Assembly (NCBI GenBank): GCA_052034005.1
Contig: JBPOJB010000013.1
Span: 68,591-132,590, forward strand
Length of the DNA: 64,000 bases
Reading direction: 5' to 3'
From: JAAYDI01 sp052034005
GTDB taxonomy: Bacteria; Planctomycetota; Planctomycetia; Pirellulales; Pirellulaceae
The position numbers were made by a program, and so were the translations under genes. Numbering within the stretch: the stretch's first letter is position 1; the number at the start of each line of letters is the position of its first letter. Shown here piece after piece: positions 27,951 through 36,543 of this stretch. The notes beneath the pieces are model-generated. The model ran no database searches. It was not told the origin of the DNA and worked only from the letters and a program-made list of their open reading frames with translations.

Positions 27951-28385
27951 ATGGCCTGCCGTGGTGTGCGTGGAGCAACGACCGTCGAAGAGAACTCGCG
28001 CGAGTCCATATTGCGAAATGCCCGGCAACTCCTGGCGCTTATGATCCGCCTGAACAGCATCCAGTCCGAGGATGTGGCCAGCGCCGTCTTCAGCCTGACC
28101 CCCGATCTGGACGCCGAATTCCCAGCCCTCGCCGCCCGGCAACTCGGCTGGCTGGATGTCCCCCTCCTGTGCACGAACGAAATACCCGTTCCCGATAGCC
28201 TCCCCCGCTGCGTCCGTATCCTCATCCACTGGAACACCCACAAACCCCAAGACGCCGTCTCGCACGTCTACATCAAAGAAGCCCGACAGCTGCGACCCGA
28301 CCTCTCCCAACTCCCACCTGTCGATTTCGATGAGCTGGAAGCCTGGATTGCCGACTATATGGCAAGCCATGATGCCGATCACTAA
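27951..28385 (+). CDS. aroH: Chorismate mutase, AroH type
   Basis: 144 residues, cytosolic homotrimer family. It converts chorismate to prephenate for Phe and Tyr synthesis. Active-site residues of the Bacillus AroH type are recognisable: R7 in 'RGVRGATTVEEN', E77 in 'LLCTNEIPVPDSLPRC', R89 in 'RCVRILIHWNT' and Y107 in 'SHVYIKEARQLRPDL'. AAAGGA is six bases before the ATG at 27951, deciding against a longer frame from 27885. It is divergent from the 16S gene. A run of ten C follows the stop (28397-28406). Confidence 0.93.
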   Translation: MACRGVRGATTVEENSRESILRNARQLLALMIRLNSIQSEDVASAVFSLTPDLDAEFPALAARQLGWLDVPLLCTNEIPVPDSLPRCVRILIHWNTHKPQDAVSHVYIKEARQLRPDLSQLPPVDFDELEAWIADYMASHDADH

Positions 28386-28429
28386 ACAGGCTCTCGCCCC
28401 CCCCCCAGGCCTCGCTCCGTGCAAAACAT

Positions 28430-28458
28430 TTGACACCCGTTACGCGAGACACCAAGAT
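28430..28458 (+). promoter_or_regulatory. Weak promoter candidate upstream of the anti-sigma-like gene
   Basis: Consensus TTGACA at 28430-28435 is followed after 17 bases by CAAGAT, a poor -10. It lies about 135 bases before the next gene. Confidence 0.25.
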
Positions 28459-28593
28459 GGGGGTGGTTTGGCAAAACGTCAGTCAATCGGTGGCCTATGC
28501 CCCGGTTTGCGCTGTGTAGGATCACCGGAAATGGGGGACAGAGTGAGGCAGTCGCTACCGACTAGATCCCCCCAATGAAACGTGATTGCGCCA

Positions 28594-30051
28594 ATGACTC
28601 AGCGGGATGACCTCTCTTACGGACTGATCAGCGCCTATGTCGATGGCGAGCTGACGCCTGACGAGTGCGCACGGGTTGAACAACTCGTGGCCAGTTGCGA
28701 CAAGTATCGTCAGGCGCTTGCCGACTATCGGGCCATCCGTGGCGGGATCGGGCTTCTGCCTCCCTGCCGACTGGATTCGACGTTTGCAGATCGCGTGATC
28801 GCCGCCGCAAACGCGCTGGGTACGGCCCTCGTTCCGTCCACGGAGCAGCCGGCCCAGCCCGCGCCCGTACGCGGGGCGGTCGGCGGTGCATGGCATTGGC
28901 CAACGGCCGTCGGCCTCTTGGTCACACTGGCCGGCGTCGTGGTGCTCGCCCTCTCGATCTGGGGTCCGGAACTCGGGACCACCATTTCCGGCGGGTCCGC
29001 GCTCGTGTCTCAAACTACGCCGCACCCGCCGACAGCCGTTGAGGGGCGGACGGATGGTTCGACGGCGGGGTCGCCCAACAGACCGACGCCGGAGGTCGAA
29101 TCGGTTCCGGCGGTGGCCGCGCCCCTCGTCCGGCCCGAACCGACGCCTGTTCCGCAGGTGGCCCAGTCGGGCTCGGCAGCCGACGCACAGGGCTTGGTCG
29201 GTGAAGACCGGGCGCTGGCCCATACTCTCCCGGCACCGCCTGCACAGCAGCGCGAGACGGCTAGCGCACCGACGGCCGGGGGAGGGCCAGAGTCGATCGG
29301 GGTGGCAGAGCGTGCGGGGCGCATCGCGCACGAGCCTGACCGGCTGGGGCATACGCCGATGCCGGATGACGACCACGCCTCGGGGCGTGCGCCGGTCGAC
29401 AGACCGTTTTCCGGACCCCAGCAACTGCTGCTGGTGATGGATGTGGCGCTGACGCGCCAAGGGCTGGAGAAGGACGCTTTCTCGCGGGTACTGGCCGCCC
29501 AAGGAGTCTCAATCCAAGACGCCGTACCGATCGACGCGCAGTTGGAGGAGGTGATGCTGGCCAGCCGGTTCTTCGACCCGGTCCCGACGCCGGCCGATGG
29601 GATGGCCGCGATGGACATCGGGCTGTCGCTCGTGTTCATGCGGGCGCATGCGGGCCAGATCGACGGCCTGTGGCGCGCGATGCGGGCCGTGCCGGGCGAC
29701 ATCTCTCGCGTCACGCTCGACATGGCAATCATGCCGGCCGACCGCGCACTGTTCCAGGACCTGCGTCGCGTGGCGGACCTGCGTGCGGCCGGGGCCGCGG
29801 CGGCGGCAGGTGAGCCGAAGTCTCAGACGCAGCCCGCCAGCGCATGCCGGCTCGTGCTGGATCCGCATTGGCGCGGCACGATCCCCGCCTGGATGCTCGA
29901 CACGGAAGCACGCGAGACCCTGCCCGTCGAGGGCATCCCCGGCCAACCCACGCCGACCGTTCCACTCCCGCCGGGCGGTCGACTGGGTGAAAACATCGAC
30001 GCGGACGTGCTGTTCGTCATCCATCTGGGCCGGGTGCCATCGGGCCCATGA
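28594..30051 (+). CDS. Anti-sigma-factor-like membrane protein with degenerate zinc site
   Basis: 485 residues. The first 45 residues ('ISAYVDGELTPDECARVEQL' then 'VASCDKYRQALADYRAI') match the anti-sigma zinc-finger helix pattern. However, the H-x3-C-x2-C site is reduced to one aligned Cys, so zinc binding is doubtful. A single membrane helix ('VGLLVTLAGVVVLALSIW') is at about residues 107-124, placing the long Pro/Ala-rich C-terminal part outside the cytoplasmic membrane. Distal segments such as 'QQLLLVMDVALTRQGLEKDA' resemble no family I know. The gene next to it is chorismate mutase; no sigma factor gene accompanies it in this window. ATG 28594 is preferred over GTG 28582, but neither has a clear ribosome-binding site. 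Confidence 0.7.
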   Translation: MTQRDDLSYGLISAYVDGELTPDECARVEQLVASCDKYRQALADYRAIRGGIGLLPPCRLDSTFADRVIAAANALGTALVPSTEQPAQPAPVRGAVGGAWHWPTAVGLLVTLAGVVVLALSIWGPELGTTISGGSALVSQTTPHPPTAVEGRTDGSTAGSPNRPTPEVESVPAVAAPLVRPEPTPVPQVAQSGSAADAQGLVGEDRALAHTLPAPPAQQRETASAPTAGGGPESIGVAERAGRIAHEPDRLGHTPMPDDDHASGRAPVDRPFSGPQQLLLVMDVALTRQGLEKDAFSRVLAAQGVSIQDAVPIDAQLEEVMLASRFFDPVPTPADGMAAMDIGLSLVFMRAHAGQIDGLWRAMRAVPGDISRVTLDMAIMPADRALFQDLRRVADLRAAGAAAAAGEPKSQTQPASACRLVLDPHWRGTIPAWMLDTEARETLPVEGIPGQPTPTVPLPPGGRLGENIDADVLFVIHLGRVPSGP

Positions 30052-30059
30052 CGGCCCGG

Positions 30060-30731
30060 TCACCGTTCACCGCGGGTTTCCCCCGGTTGCACCTGGATGA
30101 ACCGCGGCTTGGGGAACGTGAACGGGCGGCCCAGGAGAGTCGACAGGTGTTCACGCTGCGGGCCGGTCAGGTGTTTGAGCAGTTCCTCTTCGGGCGGCCG
30201 CGCACCGGCGCGCACCGCGTCGCGCAGCGCCTCCTGCTGTGCCGAACTGAGGCCCAAACGGGCGACGACCCGAGGCTCGAACAGCGCACGCGGTCCGAGA
30301 TAACGCACGTACAACTCGTCCAGGCGGACCTGCTGGGCCCGGTCAAGCCGCGCCACTACGCGCCGATGAAAGGCCTCCTCGACCGCCGCGACATCGCGGC
30401 CGCGTTCCGCCACCGTCCGATCGGGATCGACGCTCTGGTTGCCGAGCACCTCAGCGCGGAACCGCCGCATCTGCGCCCGCAGTTCGTCGGCCCAACGGGC
30501 GAACTGCTGAATCTGGCCGGGAGTCAACGCCAACTCCCGAGCCACGCCGTCCACTTGGACCAGCCAGAGCGCGCCACTCCCGCCGCCCGAGATGCACAGC
30601 GGCTCGGCCTCCGTGTGGCTGTCCGACCATCCGGCACCCAGGCTCCACGGGACCGTCCAGGGCGCACCCCACAACAGGGCAGCTACGGCGGCCAGGACAT
30701 GCGCCCGGCGGCTGGCTTGGTGTACGCTCAT
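30060..30731 (-). CDS. Exported helical protein with LTxxQ-like motifs
   Basis: 223 residues. An N-terminal signal ('RRAHVLAAVAALLWGAPW') is followed by a short region and then a charged, all-helical part. Two segments, 'ELALTPGQIQQFARWADEL' and 'RLGLSSAQQEALRDAV', have the L-x-L-(T/S)-x-x-Q pattern seen in CpxP/Spy-like periplasmic proteins, so a role in envelope stress or metal binding is possible but not shown. It lies 28 bases after the EF-hand gene on the same strand, so the two are probably cotranscribed, and converges on the anti-sigma-like gene with only eight bases between stops. Confidence 0.65.
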   Translation of the reverse strand: MSVHQASRRAHVLAAVAALLWGAPWTVPWSLGAGWSDSHTEAEPLCISGGGSGALWLVQVDGVARELALTPGQIQQFARWADELRAQMRRFRAEVLGNQSVDPDRTVAERGRDVAAVEEAFHRRVVARLDRAQQVRLDELYVRYLGPRALFEPRVVARLGLSSAQQEALRDAVRAGARPPEEELLKHLTGPQREHLSTLLGRPFTFPKPRFIQVQPGETRGER

Positions 30732-30759
30732 CAGATTGCGCTCGGGCCGCCAGGCCTGT

Positions 30760-32757
30760 TCAGTTCTTGGGCATCAGCGCCGCGCCCATCTCCGCCGGCG
30801 TGATGCGACCGTCCTTGTCGACATCCGCGGCCGAATAGTCGGTGCTCATCTTCGACCACTCATCCTGCGTCAGGACGCCGTCCTTGTTCGTGTCGTACCG
30901 ACGAATGAAGCCCACGGCATATTTGATGTACTTGTCGGGTACTGCCCCCGCCGCATCGGCCGCGGGCGACGAACCGGTCGCCGCGGGCGCGTCGACCGCC
31001 ACCGACTCGCCGCCCGCCGCCGCCTCCGATTCGCCCGCCGCGGCGGGCGCTCGTGCAGTCGCCCTCTCCGAACGGCCCGGTGCCGCGTCGTCACGTCCGC
31101 GCGACCATTCGCCGCGTCCGCCGCGCGATTCGCGGCGATCGGGAGACCCGCCCGCACCGTTGCCAGACGAGGTCGAGCCGGGAGAACCGCGGACCGCGCC
31201 ACCCTCGACGGCCGTCACGCACTCATGCGGCGTTACAATGCCGTCGCCGTTCAAGTCGAATTGCGAAAAGTCGGCCACTACCTGGTCCGACCAGGATGTG
31301 GCGAACTCGGACATCTGGATCTGCCCGTCGCCGTTGGCGTCCAGGCTTGCGAACCAGGACGGCAGGCCCTCAATCCCCGCCAGACGCTCCACTGCCGTAC
31401 GCCTGCGGTACGAGGAAGCGCTGTTGTCCACACTGCGCCGGTTCGCTCCGGGCTTCTCGCCACCAGGCCCCGGGCTGCCCTCCTCGCCCTCGCGCTGCGT
31501 ATACCAGCCGCCCCGCTCACCGTCGCCTTCCCCATTGCGCCGCCCACGGCCGCCGAATCGGGCGGTCATCGCCGCAGTGAATTCCTCGCGCGAGATCCGG
31601 TTGTCATGGTTCGTGTCGGCCTCCGCGCTGACCAACATGCCCCACTCGTCCCGATCCAGGTATCCGTTCCGGTTGCGGTCCGCCATCGTGAACATCTGGG
31701 CGATCCGGTCCTGGCCCTGAGCCTGGCCCGGATCTCCGCCCCCACGCCCGCCCGCCGCGTTGCCCCCACGCCCGCCGGCCGTTTCGCGCTCCCGCTCCAC
31801 GCGTCGCATCGCGTAACGCAACGCAAGCTCGGTGAGCGTCAGTTTGCCGTCGCCGTTCCGGTCTGTCTGCAGCGGGTCGCCTTCCCAGTGGCCACTGCGA
31901 ATCTCGTTGGCGTCCAGTACTCCGTCCTTGTTCGTGTCGCTGCGGCCCATCGTGCGCAGCGCCTCCTGACGATCCTCCTCCTGGATCGTCACCGCGAAAC
32001 GCTCGGCGGCGTCACCAAAACCGGGTACTGGATCGAACAGATCCGGTTCGCCGAACCCGGGTACCAGCGGCGCGATCGTCGCTGCGCCTTCGCGCCCCCC
32101 TTCGCCACCCCCGCCGCGATCACGCGAGAAACCGAATTCACCACCCATCTCGGCCATCCGACGGTTTCGCATCTCGTCAAATGCGCGCGCAACGTCGTCC
32201 AACGGGATGGGGCGCGACAGGTCCAGACCGCTTCGCTCCAAGAACATCCGAGCACGCCCCTGCGACTCCTCAGGATCCAGCATGCCGTTGTTGTTGGTGT
32301 CCAGACGGGATATGAAACTCATCGAACCGCCGCCCGGTGGAAAGCCCATGCCGCCGCCCGGTGGGAAACCCATGCCGCCGCCCGGCGGGAAACCCATGCC
32401 GCCGCCCGGCGGGAAGCCCATGCCACCGCCCGGCGGGAAGCCCATGCCGCCGCCCGGCCCGCCCATCGGGCCGCCCATCGGGCCACCCATCGGCCCGCCC
32501 ATCGGGCCACCCATCGGGCCACCCATCGGCCCGCCAGAGCCCCTCGCCTCACCGCCGGGGCCGCGCATGGGACCACCCCCACCTGCACCGCCCTCACCGC
32601 CCCCGCGTCCACGTCGCCCGCCCCCCTCGCCGCCAACTTCGCCACCCCGGCCTCGCCGGTCGCCTCCCGGGCGCTGACCCCAGACCGGTTCAGTCAATAG
32701 GGCCACTGCGAGCAGTGTGAGAACCAACCAACCCATCTTCCGACAGCGTGTGCTCAT
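30760..32757 (-). CDS. Exported EF-hand repeat protein (nine EF loops)
   Basis: 665 residues. A signal peptide ('MGWLVLTLLAVALLTEPVWG') is followed by a Gly/Arg/Pro-rich low-complexity region with tandem GGPM and GMGFPPGG repeats to about residue 145. Nine EF-hand calcium loops follow: DTNNNGMLDPEE, DTNKDGVLDANE, DRNGDGKLTLTE, DRNRNGYLDRDE, DTNHDNRISREE, DANGDGQIQMSE, DLNGDGIVTPHE, DTNKDGVLTQDE and DVDKDGRITPAE. A second low-complexity Ala/Ser/Gly/Glu stretch lies before the last pair. Probably a secreted or surface calcium-binding protein; EF-hand proteins of this style are frequent in planctomycetes. I use ATG 32757; a TTG two codons upstream is an alternative. Confidence 0.85.
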   Translation of the reverse strand: MSTRCRKMGWLVLTLLAVALLTEPVWGQRPGGDRRGRGGEVGGEGGGRRGRGGGEGGAGGGGPMRGPGGEARGSGGPMGGPMGGPMGGPMGGPMGGPMGGPGGGMGFPPGGGMGFPPGGGMGFPPGGGMGFPPGGGMGFPPGGGSMSFISRLDTNNNGMLDPEESQGRARMFLERSGLDLSRPIPLDDVARAFDEMRNRRMAEMGGEFGFSRDRGGGGEGGREGAATIAPLVPGFGEPDLFDPVPGFGDAAERFAVTIQEEDRQEALRTMGRSDTNKDGVLDANEIRSGHWEGDPLQTDRNGDGKLTLTELALRYAMRRVERERETAGGRGGNAAGGRGGGDPGQAQGQDRIAQMFTMADRNRNGYLDRDEWGMLVSAEADTNHDNRISREEFTAAMTARFGGRGRRNGEGDGERGGWYTQREGEEGSPGPGGEKPGANRRSVDNSASSYRRRTAVERLAGIEGLPSWFASLDANGDGQIQMSEFATSWSDQVVADFSQFDLNGDGIVTPHECVTAVEGGAVRGSPGSTSSGNGAGGSPDRRESRGGRGEWSRGRDDAAPGRSERATARAPAAAGESEAAAGGESVAVDAPAATGSSPAADAAGAVPDKYIKYAVGFIRRYDTNKDGVLTQDEWSKMSTDYSAADVDKDGRITPAEMGAALMPKN
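32329..32535 (-). repeat. Coding tandem repeats (GMGFPPGG x5 and GGPM x6)
   Basis: Five 24-base units encode GMGFPPGG and lie next to about six 12-base units encoding GGPM within the EF-hand gene. Units differ by single bases, mostly at third positions, so they are diverged rather than freshly expanded. Copy-number variation between strains is likely. Confidence 0.85.
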
Positions 32758-32942
32758 GGCCAAAACCCATGTCAGACGTGGACCGCTAGAAGCCCTCGGA
32801 CCTTCTGCCCGTTATTTATCCATTATTGATTGAACCACGGTGTACGTCACGAGTTCCGTCGCGACCGGCACGCCGCGCCCCCGGCAGTCGCCTCCCGGGC
32901 AGTCTGGCCGGGGCCGTGGATTTGGAGTCGCCGGCAGCGAGC

Positions 32943-34079
32943 CTATTCCGAAACCCCGAGCGTCACCTCCACGTCGACCTGCTTGTGGTCACGGATGATG
33001 CTGACCAGCACCTGGTCGCCCGGCTGCTTCTGCTCGACCAGCGACAACAGGTCATCGGCCGTACGGACGCGCTTGCCATCAATCCCGATGATCAGGTCGG
33101 CTTGACTATGGTCGATCCGCGTCCGCTCGTAGATGGTCGGTCCGCGCCGGAACTGTTCGCGCACCAGTCGAAAACCGCGGAGGCCGGCCCGATCGGCGGG
33201 CCCGTCCGGGGTGGTCGCCGCGATCAACAGCCCTTCGTCCGTCTGATAAACGCGCGCGATTCCCAGGTCCGGCCGGATGACCCGACCGGTCTGGATCAAC
33301 TGGGTCACCACCCGCTTGATCGTATTAGACGGGATGGCGAACCCGACGCCCGAATCCTCGCCCGTCGTACTGGCGATCGCCGTGTTCATCCCCACTAATT
33401 CGCTCCGCACGTTGAGCAACGGGCCTCCCGAATTGCCGCGGTTCAGCGCCGCATCAATCTGGATGATCGATTTGATCGTGCGCCCGTTGGGGGATCTCAG
33501 GGTGCGATTGAGACTCGAAATGACCCCCACCGTCAACGTACGTTCCAGCCCGAACGGATTACCCAACGCGTAGATCTTCTGGCCGACCCGCAGACGCGAT
33601 GAATCGGCCAGCGTCACGGGGATCAGTTCATCGGCCGGCGCTTCGATCTTCAACACGGCAATGTCGTTCGATGGGTCCTGACCGACCAGGCTGGCCGCAT
33701 ACGAGCTACCGTTGGCCAGCGCAACCTGGATCTGCTGAGCGCCTTCAATGACGTGGTAGTTGGTGAGAATGTGCCCTCGCTTGTCCCACACAGAGCCCGA
33801 CCCCGCCCCCTCGGTGGGCACAAAATCCATGAACATCAGGTCGGTGCGTACCGCACGCGTCGCGATGTTCACCACGCTGGCGTTCGCATGATCATAAACC
33901 TGGATGTTCACCTGCTCCTCGGGCGTAAACTCGGACAGGTCCGGTGGCGACGGCAAGACGACTTTCCCCATCTCCTGAGCTGACAAGTCGATCGGGCGGC
34001 TTGCTGACTGCAGCAGGCTGCCGAGAACCACTCCGAGCAGTGCACATGCCGTGGCGACCAGAAACAGATTGCGGTGCAT
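32943..34079 (-). CDS. HtrA/DegP-like serine protease with one PDZ domain
   Basis: 378 residues. An N-terminal membrane anchor or signal ('LFLVATACALLGVVLGSLL') is followed by a trypsin-like domain with triad H109 ('ILTNYHVIEG'), D139 ('PSNDIAVLKI') and S217 ('NRGNSGGPLLN'). The C-terminal PDZ-like domain spans about residues 270-375. Its carboxylate loop is interrupted by a charged stretch ('RLVREQFRRGPTIYERTRI') before 'ADLIIGIDGKRV'. It acts in the periplasm on misfolded or regulatory substrates. GGAGG nine bases upstream fixes this start; the longer frame to 34169 has no such signal. It lies 185 bases upstream of the EF-hand gene on the same strand. Confidence 0.93.
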   Translation of the reverse strand: MHRNLFLVATACALLGVVLGSLLQSASRPIDLSAQEMGKVVLPSPPDLSEFTPEEQVNIQVYDHANASVVNIATRAVRTDLMFMDFVPTEGAGSGSVWDKRGHILTNYHVIEGAQQIQVALANGSSYAASLVGQDPSNDIAVLKIEAPADELIPVTLADSSRLRVGQKIYALGNPFGLERTLTVGVISSLNRTLRSPNGRTIKSIIQIDAALNRGNSGGPLLNVRSELVGMNTAIASTTGEDSGVGFAIPSNTIKRVVTQLIQTGRVIRPDLGIARVYQTDEGLLIAATTPDGPADRAGLRGFRLVREQFRRGPTIYERTRIDHSQADLIIGIDGKRVRTADDLLSLVEQKQPGDQVLVSIIRDHKQVDVEVTLGVSE

Positions 34080-34542
34080 CGACGACGAGCCTCCTATGCA
34101 GCTTCGTCCTCCGCTGTGCGAAGAGGGCTGGAGCATGGGTCGCAGCGGTACGCGCATCCGCCCAGGCATGCGCGCACCCGCTCAATGCGTGGTGAATCGT
34201 GACAGTATAACACGCGCGGCCAGATCCCGAAAACGGCACCCCGCCCAGCGCGTCGTGCGACGGGTACGACATCGTAATTGCCGGCACGGCCGGTGCAACC
34301 ATCGTCGCCGCCATTCTTTTCCAGGACTCGCTGGTCGCGCGAACTGGTTCGTACTCAGTACTGTTTCCCCCGTATGCGCCAATTGCCTAATGAGCCCAGA
34401 TGCTGGCCTCCGATACGATACATCAGCGAGAATACATGGATGCCGCGTGCGGCACACGGTTGTTTTTTGCCTTGCTGGCAAGCCGTGCAGAGGTGCTGTC
34501 TCTTTCTTGCGCGATGCGTCGCTTTTCAGGAGGATAAGTGGA
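34080..34542. promoter_or_regulatory. Divergent region between htrA and the Tyr-rich protein gene
   Basis: 463 bases without a supported gene. It holds an extended -10 promoter candidate for htrA and, toward the right, a leader with AGGAGGA (34528-34534) for the next gene. Confidence 0.5.
34204..34209 (-). promoter_or_regulatory. Extended -10 promoter candidate of htrA
   Basis: On the minus strand TGTTATACT gives an extended -10 (TGn-TATACT). TTCGGG lies 17 bases upstream as a poor -35. The leader would be about 115 bases. Confidence 0.35.
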
Positions 34543-35910
34543 ATGACCCGCGCCAGCTACGCCTTGACGCTCCTGCTGGTCGCCTTCGGGGGGTCGCTTA
34601 TGGTGACAAACCCGGCAAGGTGCCAGTTGGGATTTGACTACAACTATTACGGAACTTGTTACCGCGAAGCCTGTCCTTTCGCGGATGGAAATGTGCAGAC
34701 AGACCAGGAGGTGACGGGATCTGCACACACGGACAGACTACCTGGAGCAGCAGACTTGCGTGGCCGGATGGTCGTCGCCATTCTGGACGATCCGGTCACG
34801 ATCAGCGCGAGCCATCCTGACGCGACCGCCGATGACGCCGTCGTCGACGCGGCCGCCGACGGTGCGGAGGAGGCTGGCGCGGCCTACTCCAAGGCCGCCA
34901 ATATGCGTACTGAGTCGCAATCGAGGTCGGTCCAGTCGGTCAACGGGTCGGACGCGATGACTGATGTGTACAACTATCGGTCTCGCTACGAGTACCTGTT
35001 GCAGCACGGCTACATCCACTACGACGATCCTGCGTACGGTGCGATGTGCGACCGGGCCGACGCCACGGACGCGCGCGAAGTTGTGGACACGCCACCGGAC
35101 GTGGTGCGGGACTGCGAAAACGAAGTCTACCAGGCCTATCTCCAGCGCTGTGCGGAAGAGGCTGTGGCCAACGCGCTGACCATCGCGCCGGCCGCCGAGC
35201 GCGGCGCGTCCGAGTCCGCCGCGTCGGATGCATCTTACGAGCCCTATGAGCCTTATGAGCCCTACGATTACGCGCCGTACGACCCTTGGAAAACCGAGTC
35301 CGTCTCGTCCCCGAGCGGCCATCCCTCGGGCTACGCGCCGGGCTACGAACACGGTTACGGCTACGGTTACGAATATGACTACGGTTACCACTGGGAGCGC
35401 AGTGCCTCCTCCCAGTCGGAGCCAGCCGTGGGAACGGAAGATGCCGACACCTCACCGGACCTCGACATCCAGCGCATGATGGATCTCGGCCGCGACCTGT
35501 TCAGTTCGCTGCTTGAATCGGACCTGGCCGAGGCGGTCGAAGCGGCTGCCGAGCGTGTCACGCACTACGTGGCTCGGACGGCCGATGCCATGGGGGTCGA
35601 CCAGATCGGCCGGGATGTGACGGAAGCGCTGGCGGCCGCATTCCAACGTCCGTTGCCCAACCCCAACGATGCGGACTGTGACTGGGCTCACGCACATGTG
35701 TACGCGTTCACCTTCGACGTTTCCGCGGCGGAGGAGACGCTGACCGCCCAATCGCCGGTCGACCGCGAAATGGCCCGTCAATGGACCTGCCGCGTCATTA
35801 ACTCGGTTGCTGCCGCGCTGGACCGGGTTGCCGTCGCACTGCGACGCTTTGCTGACCAGAGCGTGGCCACTGCGCCCGGCAGCGACCAGTGGTCAACGAC
35901 TCAGCGCTGA
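34543..35910 (+). CDS. Exported Tyr-rich acidic protein of unknown function
   Basis: 455 residues; I do not recognise a family. A signal peptide ('YALTLLLVAFGGSLMVTNPA') is followed by a short Cys-containing region ('YNYYGTCYREACPFADG'). Next come an acidic Ala/Asp stretch and two Tyr-rich low-complexity blocks, 'YEPYEPYEPYDYAPYDPW' and one built on repeated GY/EY units near residues 263-286. The C-terminal 130 residues are predicted helical ('LFSSLLESDLAEAVEAAAER'). The composition suggests a surface or matrix protein. AGGAGGA at 34528-34534 sets the start, and a strong terminator follows, so it is a single-gene unit. Confidence 0.7.
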   Translation: MTRASYALTLLLVAFGGSLMVTNPARCQLGFDYNYYGTCYREACPFADGNVQTDQEVTGSAHTDRLPGAADLRGRMVVAILDDPVTISASHPDATADDAVVDAAADGAEEAGAAYSKAANMRTESQSRSVQSVNGSDAMTDVYNYRSRYEYLLQHGYIHYDDPAYGAMCDRADATDAREVVDTPPDVVRDCENEVYQAYLQRCAEEAVANALTIAPAAERGASESAASDASYEPYEPYEPYDYAPYDPWKTESVSSPSGHPSGYAPGYEHGYGYGYEYDYGYHWERSASSQSEPAVGTEDADTSPDLDIQRMMDLGRDLFSSLLESDLAEAVEAAAERVTHYVARTADAMGVDQIGRDVTEALAAAFQRPLPNPNDADCDWAHAHVYAFTFDVSAAEETLTAQSPVDREMARQWTCRVINSVAAALDRVAVALRRFADQSVATAPGSDQWSTTQR

Positions 35911-35945
35911 GCCGGCCGCGTGAACTGGAACGGTTTTTTTGCAGG

Positions 35946-35980
35946 CCCTCCCCTGAAAAAGGGGAGGGTTTTTTCTTTTT
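35946..35980 (+). terminator. Rho-independent terminator of the Tyr-rich protein gene
   Basis: CCCTCCCC (35946-35953), loop TGAAAAA, GGGGAGGG (35961-35968), then six T and a further T-rich tail. Confidence 0.93.
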
Positions 35981-36543
35981 CTCTACCCTTCCTCCAGCTG
36001 TAGCATTTCGCAACACTCGCGCGAAATGGTTCACCAGGCTCGCCGCCCTAAAATGTGTGATATGAGCGTATTGCGTCACGCAACGGCCGGGCGGCCGTTC
36101 TTCGCCCTTGGGACCTGCGATTGGCGCGGCGTTTGCCCAGCGCTCTTCTGCCCTGGCAGGTGGCGTTCAGCCGGTTGCGCGGCGCGCTCTGGGCCGCGCG
36201 ACTTGGGATGCGACCCGGGAGTCTTGGCCGTCCGGCCGGTCCGGGCGGTCGCGTCCTGACCCCGTGCAACGCAAGGGCCGTCTGCGCAGGCTGTAGCGGG
36301 CGTGATATGGGCAACGGCGGGGCGTGAGAAGAGGTGGTGGGCGTGCGTCGCGGTGTTGACGCTGCCTACTTTGTCAGGATCGCCCAAATTGGCGTTTTTT
36401 AGGTAGCAGAAAGAATGTGCCCAGCTTAGAATGATGCTTACGGGCGAACTTCTAAGTGCCCTCGATGTGGGCGAGGCGGGCCATCCGAACCGGGACGGGG
36501 AGGGAGTCCTTTCGCATTCACTTCTGTGGCTGGAGTTTTCACT
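35981..36543. other. Intergenic region, no gene seen
   Basis: About 560 bases. Open frames here are short and lack start signals. A small CGCC/GGCG hairpin followed by six T (36381-36400) could be a weak terminator or attenuator ahead of the next gene. I see no known RNA. Confidence 0.45.

Noticed and set aside
32329..32535. CRISPR-like regular repeats
   Set aside because: The repeats are in frame, encode GMGFPPGG and GGPM, and have no spacers; they belong to the EF-hand protein.
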